In this document: positions 24,595 through 32,609 of the stretch, in pieces
Layout: every line of letters starts with the position of its first letter
How positions within the stretch are numbered: the first letter of the stretch is position 1
From: an uncultured Acidobacteriota bacterium
GTDB taxonomy: Bacteria; Acidobacteriota; Blastocatellia; Pyrinomonadales; Pyrinomonadaceae
DNA: 34,408 bases
Direction of reading: 5' to 3'
NCBI GenBank assembly: GCA_937873515.1
Contig: CALMYB010000016.1
Coordinates: 1-34,408, forward strand
Translations under genes and position numbers: made by a program
The notes under the pieces: generated by a model
What the model was told of the DNA's origin: nothing
The model's input: the letters and a program-made list of their open reading frames with translations, nothing else
Database searches by the model: none

Positions 24595-25380
24595 ATGGAA
24601 CGCTTTGATTCATATAATTATTCGATAGATTCGACCTACTACTCTCCCGTAGGAACATCTTACGCACACAGCACACGGACATCGACGACCGCTTCGATGC
24701 CGATCGTCTCATCAAGCAACGAACTCCTCGCTGCTCTCTCAAGCGACCTATTCAAACGTCTCCAGCCATCGCTTAGATCCGTCTTTTTGTCGGCAGAGCA
24801 GTATTTGTATATGCAGGACGACAGGCTCGATTACGTATATTTTCCTGAAACCGCCGTCGTCTCCGAATTTCGCACACTGGATGACGGGCGTATGGTCGAG
24901 GTGTCGTTGACCGGTCATGAAGGTGCGGTCGGCTTCCTGCCTTTGTTCTGCAATTCCCGCGTAACGAACTGCACGCAAGTATCGCAGGCCGGCTCGGCGA
25001 TCCGCATCGAAAGCGAGATCCTCGCAAAGATGATCCGGCTGCACCCGGAACTCAGCATCGCACTCGCACCGCAGGTCGATCAATACGTTCGGCAGATCTC
25101 GCAGCGTTCGGTGTGCAATATGTATCATTCGGTAAAAGAGCGACTTTGCACATGGCTCCTGCTTGCGCAAGACCGTTCCGGTAAGAAGACAATGAAACTC
25201 ACTCACGAGCAGATTGCCCGCATCCTCGGTGTTTATCGCCCGAGCGTCACGTGCATTGCTCTTGAAATGCGAAAGAAGCAACTGATCGATTATTCACGGG
25301 GTGGCGTTTCGATACGTGACAGGGCAAAGGTCGAGCAATCCGCATGCACTTGCTATACGGAACTTGCCCACGCTTATTAG
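24595..25380 (+). CDS. Crp/Fnr-family transcription regulator
   Basis: This 261-residue protein has a Tyr/Ser/Thr-rich leader of about 40 residues. A cyclic-nucleotide-binding-like beta-roll follows ('YLYMQDDRLDYVYFPETAVVS', 'MVEVSLTGHEGAVGF'), then a dimer helix and a Crp-type helix-turn-helix ('LTHEQIARILGVYRPSVTCIALEM'). The residues that contact cAMP in Crp are not evident, and no Cys pattern for an Fe-S cluster like Fnr is seen, so the ligand is unknown. The frame is open to 24502, but AGGAGGGG three to ten bases before the ATG at 24595 fixes the start. It is convergent with epsI, only 15 bases apart, so its targets may include neighbours. Confidence 0.9.
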   Translation: MERFDSYNYSIDSTYYSPVGTSYAHSTRTSTTASMPIVSSSNELLAALSSDLFKRLQPSLRSVFLSAEQYLYMQDDRLDYVYFPETAVVSEFRTLDDGRMVEVSLTGHEGAVGFLPLFCNSRVTNCTQVSQAGSAIRIESEILAKMIRLHPELSIALAPQVDQYVRQISQRSVCNMYHSVKERLCTWLLLAQDRSGKKTMKLTHEQIARILGVYRPSVTCIALEMRKKQLIDYSRGGVSIRDRAKVEQSACTCYTELAHAY

Positions 25381-25395
25381 GTTCCTCTTTACAGT

Positions 25396-26034
25396 CTAGT
25401 CCGGAACAAATGGTTGGAGGCGGTCGGCGACTTCGGCAGAGAGTTGACGAGCCGCCTCTATCGCGCCCGCTTCATCGTCGCCCGCGTTTACCATCACACG
25501 CACCATCGCACCATCCGTTCTCTTTAGGAGAATGCTGTCAACGATAGAATTAAGCTTATCGCGGTATTCGCTTGCCGTCGTGCGTCCGCGGCCTTGATAC
25601 CAATAGACCATCACCTCGCGATAAACTCCATTTTCAACGAAGAACTGATTTGCCGTGAACGTCGTGCCGTCGGCTTTTCGTATTTCGGCTTCCTGCGGAT
25701 CGAGCATCACCCAGCCCGCTCCCGGCAGGCAATTCTGCGGGCTGTGATATGTTGCGCCGACCCTTTGCGAGCCATAATACCCGACGTAGATGTTCGCGAC
25801 CTTGCCGTCGTCCGACACATATTCGCGCATAGTGTAATCCGTTGCCCCAAGCACACGGTCGGTCTCTTCGCTGAAGGTAAATGCGTCGCCTCGCTGTTTC
25901 CATTCGCCCAAGACTTTCGGGAAGTTCGTGAGGTTCTCCCGTTCGACCCTATTCTCATCCCTGAAATAGAGCCAATTGATCAAAACTGCTCCACCAAGCA
26001 GGATGACAATGAGTTTTGCAAGGTGTGCGTTCAT
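25396..26034 (-). CDS. epsI: EpsI-family protein (exosortase-associated)
   Basis: This 212-residue protein has an N-terminal membrane anchor (about 7-24) and the EpsI domain, with 'YHSPQNCLPGAGW' at 96-108 (His97, Cys102) and 'YWYQGRGR' at 144-151, the two hallmark segments. EpsI is usually encoded next to or fused to the exosortase, and its exact function in sorting or polysaccharide assembly is not known. The ATG at 26034 overlaps the exosortase stop codon (ATGA), so translation is coupled. It faces the periplasm. Confidence 0.93.
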   Translation of the reverse strand: MNAHLAKLIVILLGGAVLINWLYFRDENRVERENLTNFPKVLGEWKQRGDAFTFSEETDRVLGATDYTMREYVSDDGKVANIYVGYYGSQRVGATYHSPQNCLPGAGWVMLDPQEAEIRKADGTTFTANQFFVENGVYREVMVYWYQGRGRTTASEYRDKLNSIVDSILLKRTDGAMVRVMVNAGDDEAGAIEAARQLSAEVADRLQPFVPD

Positions 26035-26957
26035 ATCGCCGCCGACCTCCGATCAAATGCTTTTTGCAGAGCGATATTCAAAAGTATCAGTATCGCGAGG
26101 GCGATTACGTACATCACTATGCCCGAAAGTTCGTGCCAAGTGCCCTCGCTCGCACGGATTCCATAGAGGTACGTGAACCAACCTGTCGAAGAAACGCGAG
26201 CCGCATTCGTCAAGACCGCGACGGGGACAGAGAGAAGCATCAAAATCCCGGTCCTGGCAAGATCCGCGACCGTCATTCCGCTGATAAGTCCGTCAGAGAG
26301 ATCTTTTTTAGTACGGGTAAAAAAACCGAGCAGCAATGCGATGGCGATCAACGTCATCAACGAGCGAATGCCGCTGCACGCCTCGACCACTTCGAGTGAG
26401 ATGGTCTGCATCGCACCTGCAGGCAAGATATCGATCACATTCCCCTTTCGAACGGTCGGCACGTCGAAAAGCCTGATTCCCCAAACCGCAACCTTCGACG
26501 CCGTAAATTGCAGCGGCAAGGCGATCTTATTGAAAACGATCTGCGGCAATGGGATCGCAAGAGCAAAGAGGACAAAGAACATCCCGGAAATGCGGAGCAG
26601 ATGTTTTCCGCCCAAATATAGAACGATCCCGGCCGAAACGACGACAAAAGAGACGCGTTGGGTGAACAATTCCGAGCCAAGAACACCCAGTGCAAGCATC
26701 AAAGTGCCTAGAGCGATGACCGCAAGTCCGAAGAACTCTGTCCAGCGCGATGCCGGCGTCGCCGAAACAAGATCGTTTCGATTTGTCCACAGAACGAATG
26801 CAATGATGAACGGTACAAGCAGGCCGTGCGAATAATTCTCGTCGGTCCACCAATCAACGCTCAGCTTTGCGAGCGTCGCCCAATAGAGAACGGCCACTGA
26901 GGCCGCGACAAGCAGCCATGTGAGCGCGTTTGAACCCGTTGTCCGTTCGTCAGACAT
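26031..26957 (-). CDS. Exosortase (XrtA/EpsH-type)
   Basis: This 308-residue polytopic inner-membrane protein has about eight membrane segments. Exosortases cleave PEP-CTERM-type signals and sort proteins to the surface, often alongside exopolysaccharide. The family core is clear: 'YSHGLLVPF' at 42-50, the putative nucleophile Cys194 in EACSGIRS, Arg254 in NAARV, and His275 in GTWHELSG. The frame is open to a TTG at 26984, but the ATG at 26957 begins the conserved part. It is followed by epsI with an ATGA overlap and preceded by the prenyl synthase gene (48 bases). The only candidate substrate in the window is the 59-codon gene at 18289; further substrates would lie elsewhere in the genome. 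Confidence 0.95.
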   Translation of the reverse strand: MSDERTTGSNALTWLLVAASVAVLYWATLAKLSVDWWTDENYSHGLLVPFIIAFVLWTNRNDLVSATPASRWTEFFGLAVIALGTLMLALGVLGSELFTQRVSFVVVSAGIVLYLGGKHLLRISGMFFVLFALAIPLPQIVFNKIALPLQFTASKVAVWGIRLFDVPTVRKGNVIDILPAGAMQTISLEVVEACSGIRSLMTLIAIALLLGFFTRTKKDLSDGLISGMTVADLARTGILMLLSVPVAVLTNAARVSSTGWFTYLYGIRASEGTWHELSGIVMYVIALAILILLNIALQKAFDRRSAAI

Positions 26958-27005
26958 ACTCGAAGAGCTTAAACAAACGCCCAATCGTACTGAATTTCCT
27001 GTAAT

Positions 27006-27893
27006 TTAGGCGGTTCGCAAGAGAGTAGATTCGGCGATCTGTCGAAGCATTTCGGCGCGGTCAGCGAAATGCGAAAGCGAGGCGACAGCAGCGTCCCTGG
27101 TCTCGCGGGCAAGCTCCTTCGCCCTCTCGATCCCGTACAACGAAACGTACGTGCATTTACGGCGCTCTTCGTCCTTGCCGGCCGTCTTGCCGAGAACGTC
27201 GGTCGATTGCGTCGCATCGAGCAGATCATCCGTTATCTGAAACAATAGGCCCAGCCCAGTAGCGAATTCAGTTACCGCCGCTAGATCCGCCTCAGATGCT
27301 TTTGCCGCGATAGCCGCAGACCTCGCAGAAAATCTGATCAAAGCTCCGGTCTTGTGGAGATGAATTGCTTCGAGGTCCTCTCCATCGATCTCTTTGTTCT
27401 CGCTGAGAATATCGAGCTGCTGTCCTGCTACCATTCCTTGCGGCGTGCCGGTCGCTTCAGCAAGCTCGGAGATAAGTTGGAGACGAGTATCCGTTTCAAA
27501 CGACTCATCATCAGCAATCGCCTTAAATGCAAGCGCGAGAAGAGCGTCTCCCGCCAGTATCGCTGTTGCCTCATCGAACTTAATGTGACATGTCGGCAGG
27601 CCGCGGCGAAGGTCGTCGTCGTCCATCGCGGGAAGATCGTCGTGGATGAGCGAGAACGTGTGGATCATCTCGACCGCCGCAGCGGTTCGTTCGATCCGTT
27701 TTTTTGGTACGTCAAACATTGCGCCGACCGCAAATACAAGCAGCGGCCGAAACCGCTTTCCGCCCGCGAATGTGCTCCAACGCATCGCCTCGTGAAGCCA
27801 TTTAGGCTCTGCGGATGCCTTTGGCAAAAGCTGATCGAGGACCGCTTCGACCTCACGTGCGGCATTCTTTGAAAATTCCTGCAGATCTGACAT
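27006..27893 (-). CDS. ispA: Farnesyl/geranylgeranyl diphosphate synthase
   Basis: This 295-residue trans-prenyltransferase makes C15 or C20 diphosphate from IPP and an allylic primer, feeding undecaprenyl phosphate and quinones. Motifs are GGKRFRP at 44-50, the first Asp-rich motif DDLPAMDDDD at 85-94, and the second, 'QITDDLLD', in the C-terminal half. The first motif has the four-residue spacing (DDxxxxD) usual in bacterial FPP synthases. The frame extends to 27938, but the ATG at 27893 begins the homologous part. It lies just upstream of the exosortase on the same strand, perhaps in the same transcript. Product length (C15 or C20) cannot be fixed by eye. Confidence 0.9.
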   Translation of the reverse strand: MSDLQEFSKNAAREVEAVLDQLLPKASAEPKWLHEAMRWSTFAGGKRFRPLLVFAVGAMFDVPKKRIERTAAAVEMIHTFSLIHDDLPAMDDDDLRRGLPTCHIKFDEATAILAGDALLALAFKAIADDESFETDTRLQLISELAEATGTPQGMVAGQQLDILSENKEIDGEDLEAIHLHKTGALIRFSARSAAIAAKASEADLAAVTEFATGLGLLFQITDDLLDATQSTDVLGKTAGKDEERRKCTYVSLYGIERAKELARETRDAAVASLSHFADRAEMLRQIAESTLLRTA

Positions 27894-28006
27894 CGTCTTT
27901 CGGATTCCGATTATGCTCAGATTGGAGCTGAAGTTCAATCAGGGCTTGAGGAATTCCTCCCTTCGGCTTTGAGGAGTCTGCCGCTTGTGTCAGAATCCAA
28001 AACCAG

Positions 28007-28714
28007 ATGACGTCGCCGTTCTTGCTTTATCACAAGATCGATCTGCCGACCGCGGATGTAAAGGTTCGCGGCGCATTCACACCGCCGAAAGCATTCGCCC
28101 GGCAGCTGGAAACGCTCATCAGACTTGGCTTCACGTTCGCGACAGCGAGTGAAATGGCTGAGTATTTCCTTGAGAATGGCGAGTTCGCGAAACGAACCGT
28201 CGCGATCACCTTTGATGACGGTTGGAAGGACAATCTAACGAACGCATTGCCGATACTCCAAAGGTTCGGTGCAAAGGCGACGATATTTCTGGTAACATCC
28301 TGCCTCGGAAAAACCACCGACCTCGTTACTGCCGAAGGCGAAGGCCCGCGTGAGCACCTGTCGGTCGAAGACGTAAAAAAAATGTCGTCTGAGGGTGTCG
28401 AATTCGGTTCGCATACGCACACGCACCGACATTTGGATAAACTGGAGTTATCGAATATCCGCACTGAATTGACAGTATCGAAAGCGTTGATCGAAGACGT
28501 AACTCAAAAGCCTTGTAATACATTCGCATATCCGGCAGGTTTCTTTAACGATGCGGCAAAGGAAACGGTTAAGGAAGCAGGATTTAAGATCGCTCTTACG
28601 ACAATGTATTCGCCGCTGTCGGGCCTCGATCGGTTTGCACTCAACCGCACCGAGATCCTGCGCCGCGACCGCTTTATGTTCAGGTTCAGAAGGAAATTAG
28701 CCAGCCTGTCTTAG
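28007..28714 (+). CDS. Polysaccharide deacetylase (NodB-like)
   Basis: This 235-residue enzyme belongs to carbohydrate esterase family 4, which removes N-acetyl groups from chitin-like or GlcNAc polymers, or works on peptidoglycan. Motifs are TFDDGW at 68-73 (catalytic base and metal Asp), SHTHTHRHL at 135-143 (metal His residues) and FAYPAG at 173-178. No signal peptide is present, so it may be cytosolic or exported by another route. No Shine-Dalgarno sequence precedes the ATG at 28007; a promoter-like TTGAGG (27969-27974) and CAGAAT (27991-27996) lie close by, giving a very short leader. Nearness to the exosortase genes suggests polysaccharide modification. It is convergent with hslO, and their last bases overlap. 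Confidence 0.9.
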   Translation: MTSPFLLYHKIDLPTADVKVRGAFTPPKAFARQLETLIRLGFTFATASEMAEYFLENGEFAKRTVAITFDDGWKDNLTNALPILQRFGAKATIFLVTSCLGKTTDLVTAEGEGPREHLSVEDVKKMSSEGVEFGSHTHTHRHLDKLELSNIRTELTVSKALIEDVTQKPCNTFAYPAGFFNDAAKETVKEAGFKIALTTMYSPLSGLDRFALNRTEILRRDRFMFRFRRKLASLS

Positions 28715-29607
28715 GCCCGAGAAATACGTTCGAGTATCGCCGCTAATTCTGCTTCGGACACCTTGTAATCCGCACCGCAAAACCCGCACGTCATTGCCGC
28801 ACCTTTGTCATCATCAAGCATTGAATGCACATCGTCACGCCCAAGAGCCTCGACCATCGTGATCGCCCTTTCTTGCGAGCAGGTGCATTCAAATCCTATT
28901 TCCCGCTCGCCAAGTTTTTTGAATTCGATCTCGCCCAGGACAAGAGCCGCCAACTCTTCCGGCCCGGCACCATCGCCGATAACCGAAGTAAGATGCGGTG
29001 CGTGTGCGATCGTATCTTCTATCATCGTTATGATGTGCTCGTTTGCTCCCGGCAGCATTTGAACAAGCACGCCGCCCGCGGCCGCAACGAATGGCTCCGT
29101 GTTCTTTAATAGAACACCGAGCAATACGGCCGAAGGTATTTGTTCGGACTTGGCAAGATAGAACGCCAGATCGTCACCGATCTCACCGGTCTGTATCGGA
29201 ACCGATCCTACATACGGCGCATTGTGCAGTCCCAATCCAAAACCTGATTCCCGGATCACAAAAAATGTTCCCGCACCGACCGCACCGCCAACGTCAAACT
29301 TTCCGTTTCCGTTGGCCGGAAGTTCGGCAAGAGCATTTTTAACGTATCCGCGAAGGGCTCCGCTCGGCCTTGCTTCGGCAACGATACCGCCGATCGGCCC
29401 GTCAGATTCGAGCTTGATCGTGAGTCGATCAAAATCTTTCTGTGTCGCTCCGAGCAGCGCCGCACCGATCAAAGTTCGGCCCAATGCCGCTGTCGCCGTG
29501 GGCGAAAGGCCGTGGCGTGAAACAACCTCTTCAACAGTTTTTGTTGCAACGGCCGCGACCACTCGAACAGTGTCATCGGCGGCCGTTCCGTGTATCAATT
29601 TATCCAT
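28711..29607 (-). CDS. hslO: Redox-regulated chaperone Hsp33
   Basis: This 298-residue chaperone is activated by oxidation of a C-terminal zinc centre. The four ligands are visible as C-T-C in 'FECTCSQERA' and C-G-F-C in 'MTCGFCGADY'. The N-terminal domain has the usual 'DKLIHGTAADDTVRV' start. The frame is open to a TTG at 29622, but the ATG at 29607 gives the standard MDKL start. No clear Shine-Dalgarno sequence is seen; TTGACA (29639-29644) lies 17 bases from a poor -10 hexamer near 29616-29621, so the leader may be almost absent. It is divergent from nrdJ. The stop overlaps that of the deacetylase on the other strand. Confidence 0.95.
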   Translation of the reverse strand: MDKLIHGTAADDTVRVVAAVATKTVEEVVSRHGLSPTATAALGRTLIGAALLGATQKDFDRLTIKLESDGPIGGIVAEARPSGALRGYVKNALAELPANGNGKFDVGGAVGAGTFFVIRESGFGLGLHNAPYVGSVPIQTGEIGDDLAFYLAKSEQIPSAVLLGVLLKNTEPFVAAAGGVLVQMLPGANEHIITMIEDTIAHAPHLTSVIGDGAGPEELAALVLGEIEFKKLGEREIGFECTCSQERAITMVEALGRDDVHSMLDDDKGAAMTCGFCGADYKVSEAELAAILERISRA

Positions 29608-29691
29608 CTCTTTTAGTTTCAATCGTTTACGGAGCGAGTGTCAACTCGTATCACCCCTGTCGCATTTTGTTGTATGCAGAATATCGGCGAG

Positions 29692-29707
29692 CCACAAGAT
29701 ATTGTAG
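29692..29707. promoter_or_regulatory. Probable NrdR box upstream of nrdJ
   Basis: CCACAAGATATTGTAG agrees at 12 of 16 positions with the NrdR consensus acaCwAtATaTwGtgt, including the ACAA-GATA-TTGT dyad. It lies 11 bases upstream of the nrdJ -35 box. NrdR represses ribonucleotide reductase genes. The usual second box about 31-32 bp away is only weak here (near 29722-29737). Confidence 0.65.
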
Positions 29708-29718
29708 AATCTTTCTCC

Positions 29719-29748
29719 TTGACACTTTCGAAAAATGATTGATAATAT
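29719..29748 (+). promoter_or_regulatory. Promoter of nrdJ
   Basis: TTGACA (29719-29724) and TAATAT (29743-29748) are separated by 18 bases, a nearly consensus sigma70 promoter. Transcription would start near 29755. The NrdR box lies just upstream. Confidence 0.8.
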
Positions 29749-29753
29749 GACCT

Positions 29754-29918
29754 ACGCTTTTGAAAAAGCGTCCCGAAAAAATTCGCGACTCGAACAAACA
29801 TTGAACAATAGATAGCGGCTTCGGTTTCACTGGCTTAGGTGATAAGATCATCTTACTCCAGCAGAATCATCAGCCCTTGACAGCCCCAAAAGAGGACTCT
29901 GACCCGAGAGAAAAACCT
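29754..29918 (+). promoter_or_regulatory. Structured 5' leader of nrdJ
   Basis: The leader of about 164 bases begins with a perfect hairpin ACGCTTT-TGAA-AAAGCGT (29754-29771) at the predicted transcript start. It contains another palindrome, TAAGATCATCTTA, near 29850. No B12-box or other known riboswitch core was recognised. The leader may stabilise the mRNA or be regulatory. Confidence 0.45.
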
Positions 29919-32438
29919 ATGAGCATACTCCTTGATCCATCAACAGGCAGCGTTAACGATCACGATCAAAACAGCGGCACCGCGAGCGCAGCACGGCCGG
30001 CGCGCCGCTTTGAACCGCTCGGGCTCAACGCCCAGAAGGTGGTCGCTAAACGCTATTCCCTTAGGAATGAAAAAGGTGAACCGATCGAGGCTTGGGAGGA
30101 CATCGTTCGCCGCGTTGTCGGCCATGTGTCAAAGGCTGAGAAAAACCCCGGTGAACAGCATTGGTTCTACAACGAAATGTCAGCGGTTATGCTCGCACGT
30201 GAGTTCGTTCCGAACACGCCGTGCCTCGTCAATGCCGGCAAGCCAAAGGGTCAGTTGGCTGCCTGCTTCGTGCTGAACGTTCCAGATTCGATCGAAGGCA
30301 TAATGGAGCATGCACGCGACGTCGCGATCATTCACCAGACGGGCGGCGGCACGGGGATGACGTACGAGTTCCTGCGTCCGGCGGGTGCGATGGTCAATTC
30401 GACCCGCGGTGTTGCATCCGGCCCGGTGAGCTTTATGAACATCGTCAATCAGACGACCGAAGTCGTAAAGCAAGGCGGCGTTCGTCGCGGTGCGAATATG
30501 GGTATTCTCGCGGTCGCCCATCCGGACATTCTTCGATTCATCCACGCAAAGAACGACCAGACAAGCCTGACGAATTTCAACATCTCGGTAACAGTGACCG
30601 ATCTCTTTATGGATGCGGTCGATAGCGGCACATGGTTCCAGACCGAGTTTGACGGCGAACCGTGGACACAGGCCGTTCACGATCCGGTCACAGGCGGTGA
30701 TTACACTGTCTATCGCCGCCCCGACGGCACGCCTGTCAGCTTTGCCGACAAACTAGCGTTCGAAACGGCCGACCTGACGGATTGCGTGATCGAAGAACCG
30801 CCGATGCCGGGAATGGTCTTTGCTCCCGACATTTGGAATCGGATTATCGGTGCGGCACACAAATACGCCGAACCGGGCATCATCTTTATCGACGAGGTAA
30901 ATCGGCACAATCACCTGAAGGCATCGATGGGGCCGATCTACGCCTGCAACCCGTGCGGCGAACAGCAGCTTCATTTCAACAACTCGTGCAACTTGGGCTC
31001 TATTGACGTCGCCAAATTCTACAAACCGCTCGACGACGGCGGCGGTTATGTGGATTGGGAATCGCTCGCCCGCGTTACGCATATCTGCACGCGTTTCCTT
31101 GACAATGTCGTTGACGCCGGCCACTTCCCTTTGCCCGAGATCGACGACGTCGTCAAACGTACGCGTCCGGTCGGCCTCGGAATCATGGGATTCGCTGACC
31201 TCTGCCTGCGTCTTGGCGTCACCTATGGTTCGGACGAATCGATGAAGGTAATGGAGCAGGTCATGGGCTTTGTCCGCCGTGAATCCTGGCTCGCAAGCCT
31301 TGAACTCGGCCGCACGAAGGGAACGTTCCCCGAATTCGAAGCAAACCGTGAAGCCTACGAAAAATTCCTTTACGAAGATGTCGGCATCTCACGTGACATT
31401 CCGCTCACGCCGCGGAACTACGAAGTGACGACCATTGCTCCGACGGGAACGATCTCGCTCGTTGCGGAAACTTCGTCAGGGATCGAGCCGAATTTCTCTT
31501 GGGCATACGTTCGCCGAGACACGCTTGGCACGAGGACTTACGTCCACACACCGGCCGCCGAGGCTCTTGGGATAAAGGTCGATCAAACCGATCAGGCTTC
31601 GATAGAAGCCGCTGCCGAATATGTTGTCGAGCATGAATCCGAACTACCTGCGCACTTCATTTCGGCGATGAATATCGGTTCCGAAGAGCATGTTCGCGTG
31701 CTCGGTGCTGCTCAAAAGCACGTTGACAACGCCATCTCCAAGACCTGCAACGGCGCGAAAGATGACACCGTCGAATCTGTCGATGAGCTTTATCACCTCG
31801 CTCGCAAACTTGGATGCAAGGCCGTCAGCTATTATCGCGACGGCAGCCGTGAGGGTCAGGTGCTCAACGCAATGGCAGCCCCGTCGGAAACAACAGCTAC
31901 AACAGATACGGAAGCTGCCACTGAGTTCGCCGCGGGAAAAGAGATCGCCGTCTATTCTAACGATGGCGCCCGCATCGATAGGCCGCGCGAACTCCAAGGT
32001 TCGACTTGGCGGATCCCGTTCGAAGGCCAGAATCTCTATGTAACGGTCAACCATGACGGTGAGCGGATCCTCGAAGTCTTTGTTGCGGGCCCGATCTCGG
32101 CAGGTGTCGGCTTGCTCGCCTCCAAGATGCTGCGCGGCGGTTTTGACGTGAATGAAGTTGCAAGCAGCCTTAACAAGGTGATCGCAACACACGCAGTCTG
32201 GTTTAATGAGCGGCTTCTAACGTCGCCTGAACAGGCCGTTGCTGAATGCTTGCTTCTGATCGACCGCCGGCTTCGCAATCTTCCTGAATCCGAAAGAGCG
32301 ATCGGCAAGGCTCAGACCGTCGAGAATGCACATTCAATGTCCACGATGATCTCAAAATGCCCCGAATGCGGCGGGCAGCTTGAGCACGTCTCTGGTTGTG
32401 ACGCCTGCCGTGACTGCGGCTATTCAAAATGTAAATAG
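29919..32438 (+). CDS. nrdJ: Vitamin B12-dependent (class II) ribonucleotide reductase
   Basis: This 839-residue enzyme reduces ribonucleotides to deoxyribonucleotides with an adenosylcobalamin radical. Redox Cys116 is in 'QLAACFVLN'. The radical-site motif N-P-C-G-E-Q is at 344-349 (Cys346, Glu348), followed by '[11 protein letters not shown]', and '[24 protein letters not shown]' lies in the later part of the barrel. The C-terminus is a zinc ribbon with Cys at 814, 817, 827, 830, 833 and 838, typical of this branch. The frame opens at a TTG at 29877; the ATG at 29919 with GAGAG upstream is preferred. It has its own promoter, NrdR box and terminator, and works without oxygen. Confidence 0.96.
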   Translation: MSILLDPSTGSVNDHDQNSGTASAARPARRFEPLGLNAQKVVAKRYSLRNEKGEPIEAWEDIVRRVVGHVSKAEKNPGEQHWFYNEMSAVMLAREFVPNTPCLVNAGKPKGQLAACFVLNVPDSIEGIMEHARDVAIIHQTGGGTGMTYEFLRPAGAMVNSTRGVASGPVSFMNIVNQTTEVVKQGGVRRGANMGILAVAHPDILRFIHAKNDQTSLTNFNISVTVTDLFMDAVDSGTWFQTEFDGEPWTQAVHDPVTGGDYTVYRRPDGTPVSFADKLAFETADLTDCVIEEPPMPGMVFAPDIWNRIIGAAHKYAEPGIIFIDEVNRHNHLKASMGPIYACNPCGEQQLHFNNSCNLGSIDVAKFYKPLDDGGGYVDWESLARVTHICTRFLDNVVDAGHFPLPEIDDVVKRTRPVGLGIMGFADLCLRLGVTYGSDESMKVMEQVMGFVRRESWLASLELGRTKGTFPEFEANREAYEKFLYEDVGISRDIPLTPRNYEVTTIAPTGTISLVAETSSGIEPNFSWAYVRRDTLGTRTYVHTPAAEALGIKVDQTDQASIEAAAEYVVEHESELPAHFISAMNIGSEEHVRVLGAAQKHVDNAISKTCNGAKDDTVESVDELYHLARKLGCKAVSYYRDGSREGQVLNAMAAPSETTATTDTEAATEFAAGKEIAVYSNDGARIDRPRELQGSTWRIPFEGQNLYVTVNHDGERILEVFVAGPISAGVGLLASKMLRGGFDVNEVASSLNKVIATHAVWFNERLLTSPEQAVAECLLLIDRRLRNLPESERAIGKAQTVENAHSMSTMISKCPECGGQLEHVSGCDACRDCGYSKCK

Positions 32439-32458
32439 CCCATCCGCAGTTGGCTCCG

Positions 32459-32496
32459 AAGAACGCTCCGCATTGTAAATAGTGCGGAGCGTTCTT
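32459..32496 (+). terminator. Terminator after nrdJ
   Basis: A perfect 14-bp stem (32459-32472 with 32483-32496) and a 10-base loop are followed by a short T-rich stretch (GTTCT). Confidence 0.8.
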
Positions 32497-32532
32497 GTTC
32501 TAAACGGCGCGCACGCAATCGCCAAAAGCGGG

Positions 32533-32561
32533 TTGTTAAGGCGCAACGCAAACCGTATAAT
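32533..32561 (+). promoter_or_regulatory. Promoter of the secreted propeller gene
   Basis: TTGTTA (32533-32538) and a perfect TATAAT (32556-32561) are separated by 17 bases. The leader is about 42 bases and carries AAGGAGG at 32599-32605, four bases before the ATG at 32610. Confidence 0.75.
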
Positions 32562-32609
32562 TTCGTTGTTCGCTTAAAAAAAACACTCTCGCATTTTCAA
32601 GGAGGACCT

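Noticed and set aside
29749..29918. Cobalamin riboswitch before nrdJ
   Set aside because: No B12-box or long core structure was recognised; the leader is also rather short for one.
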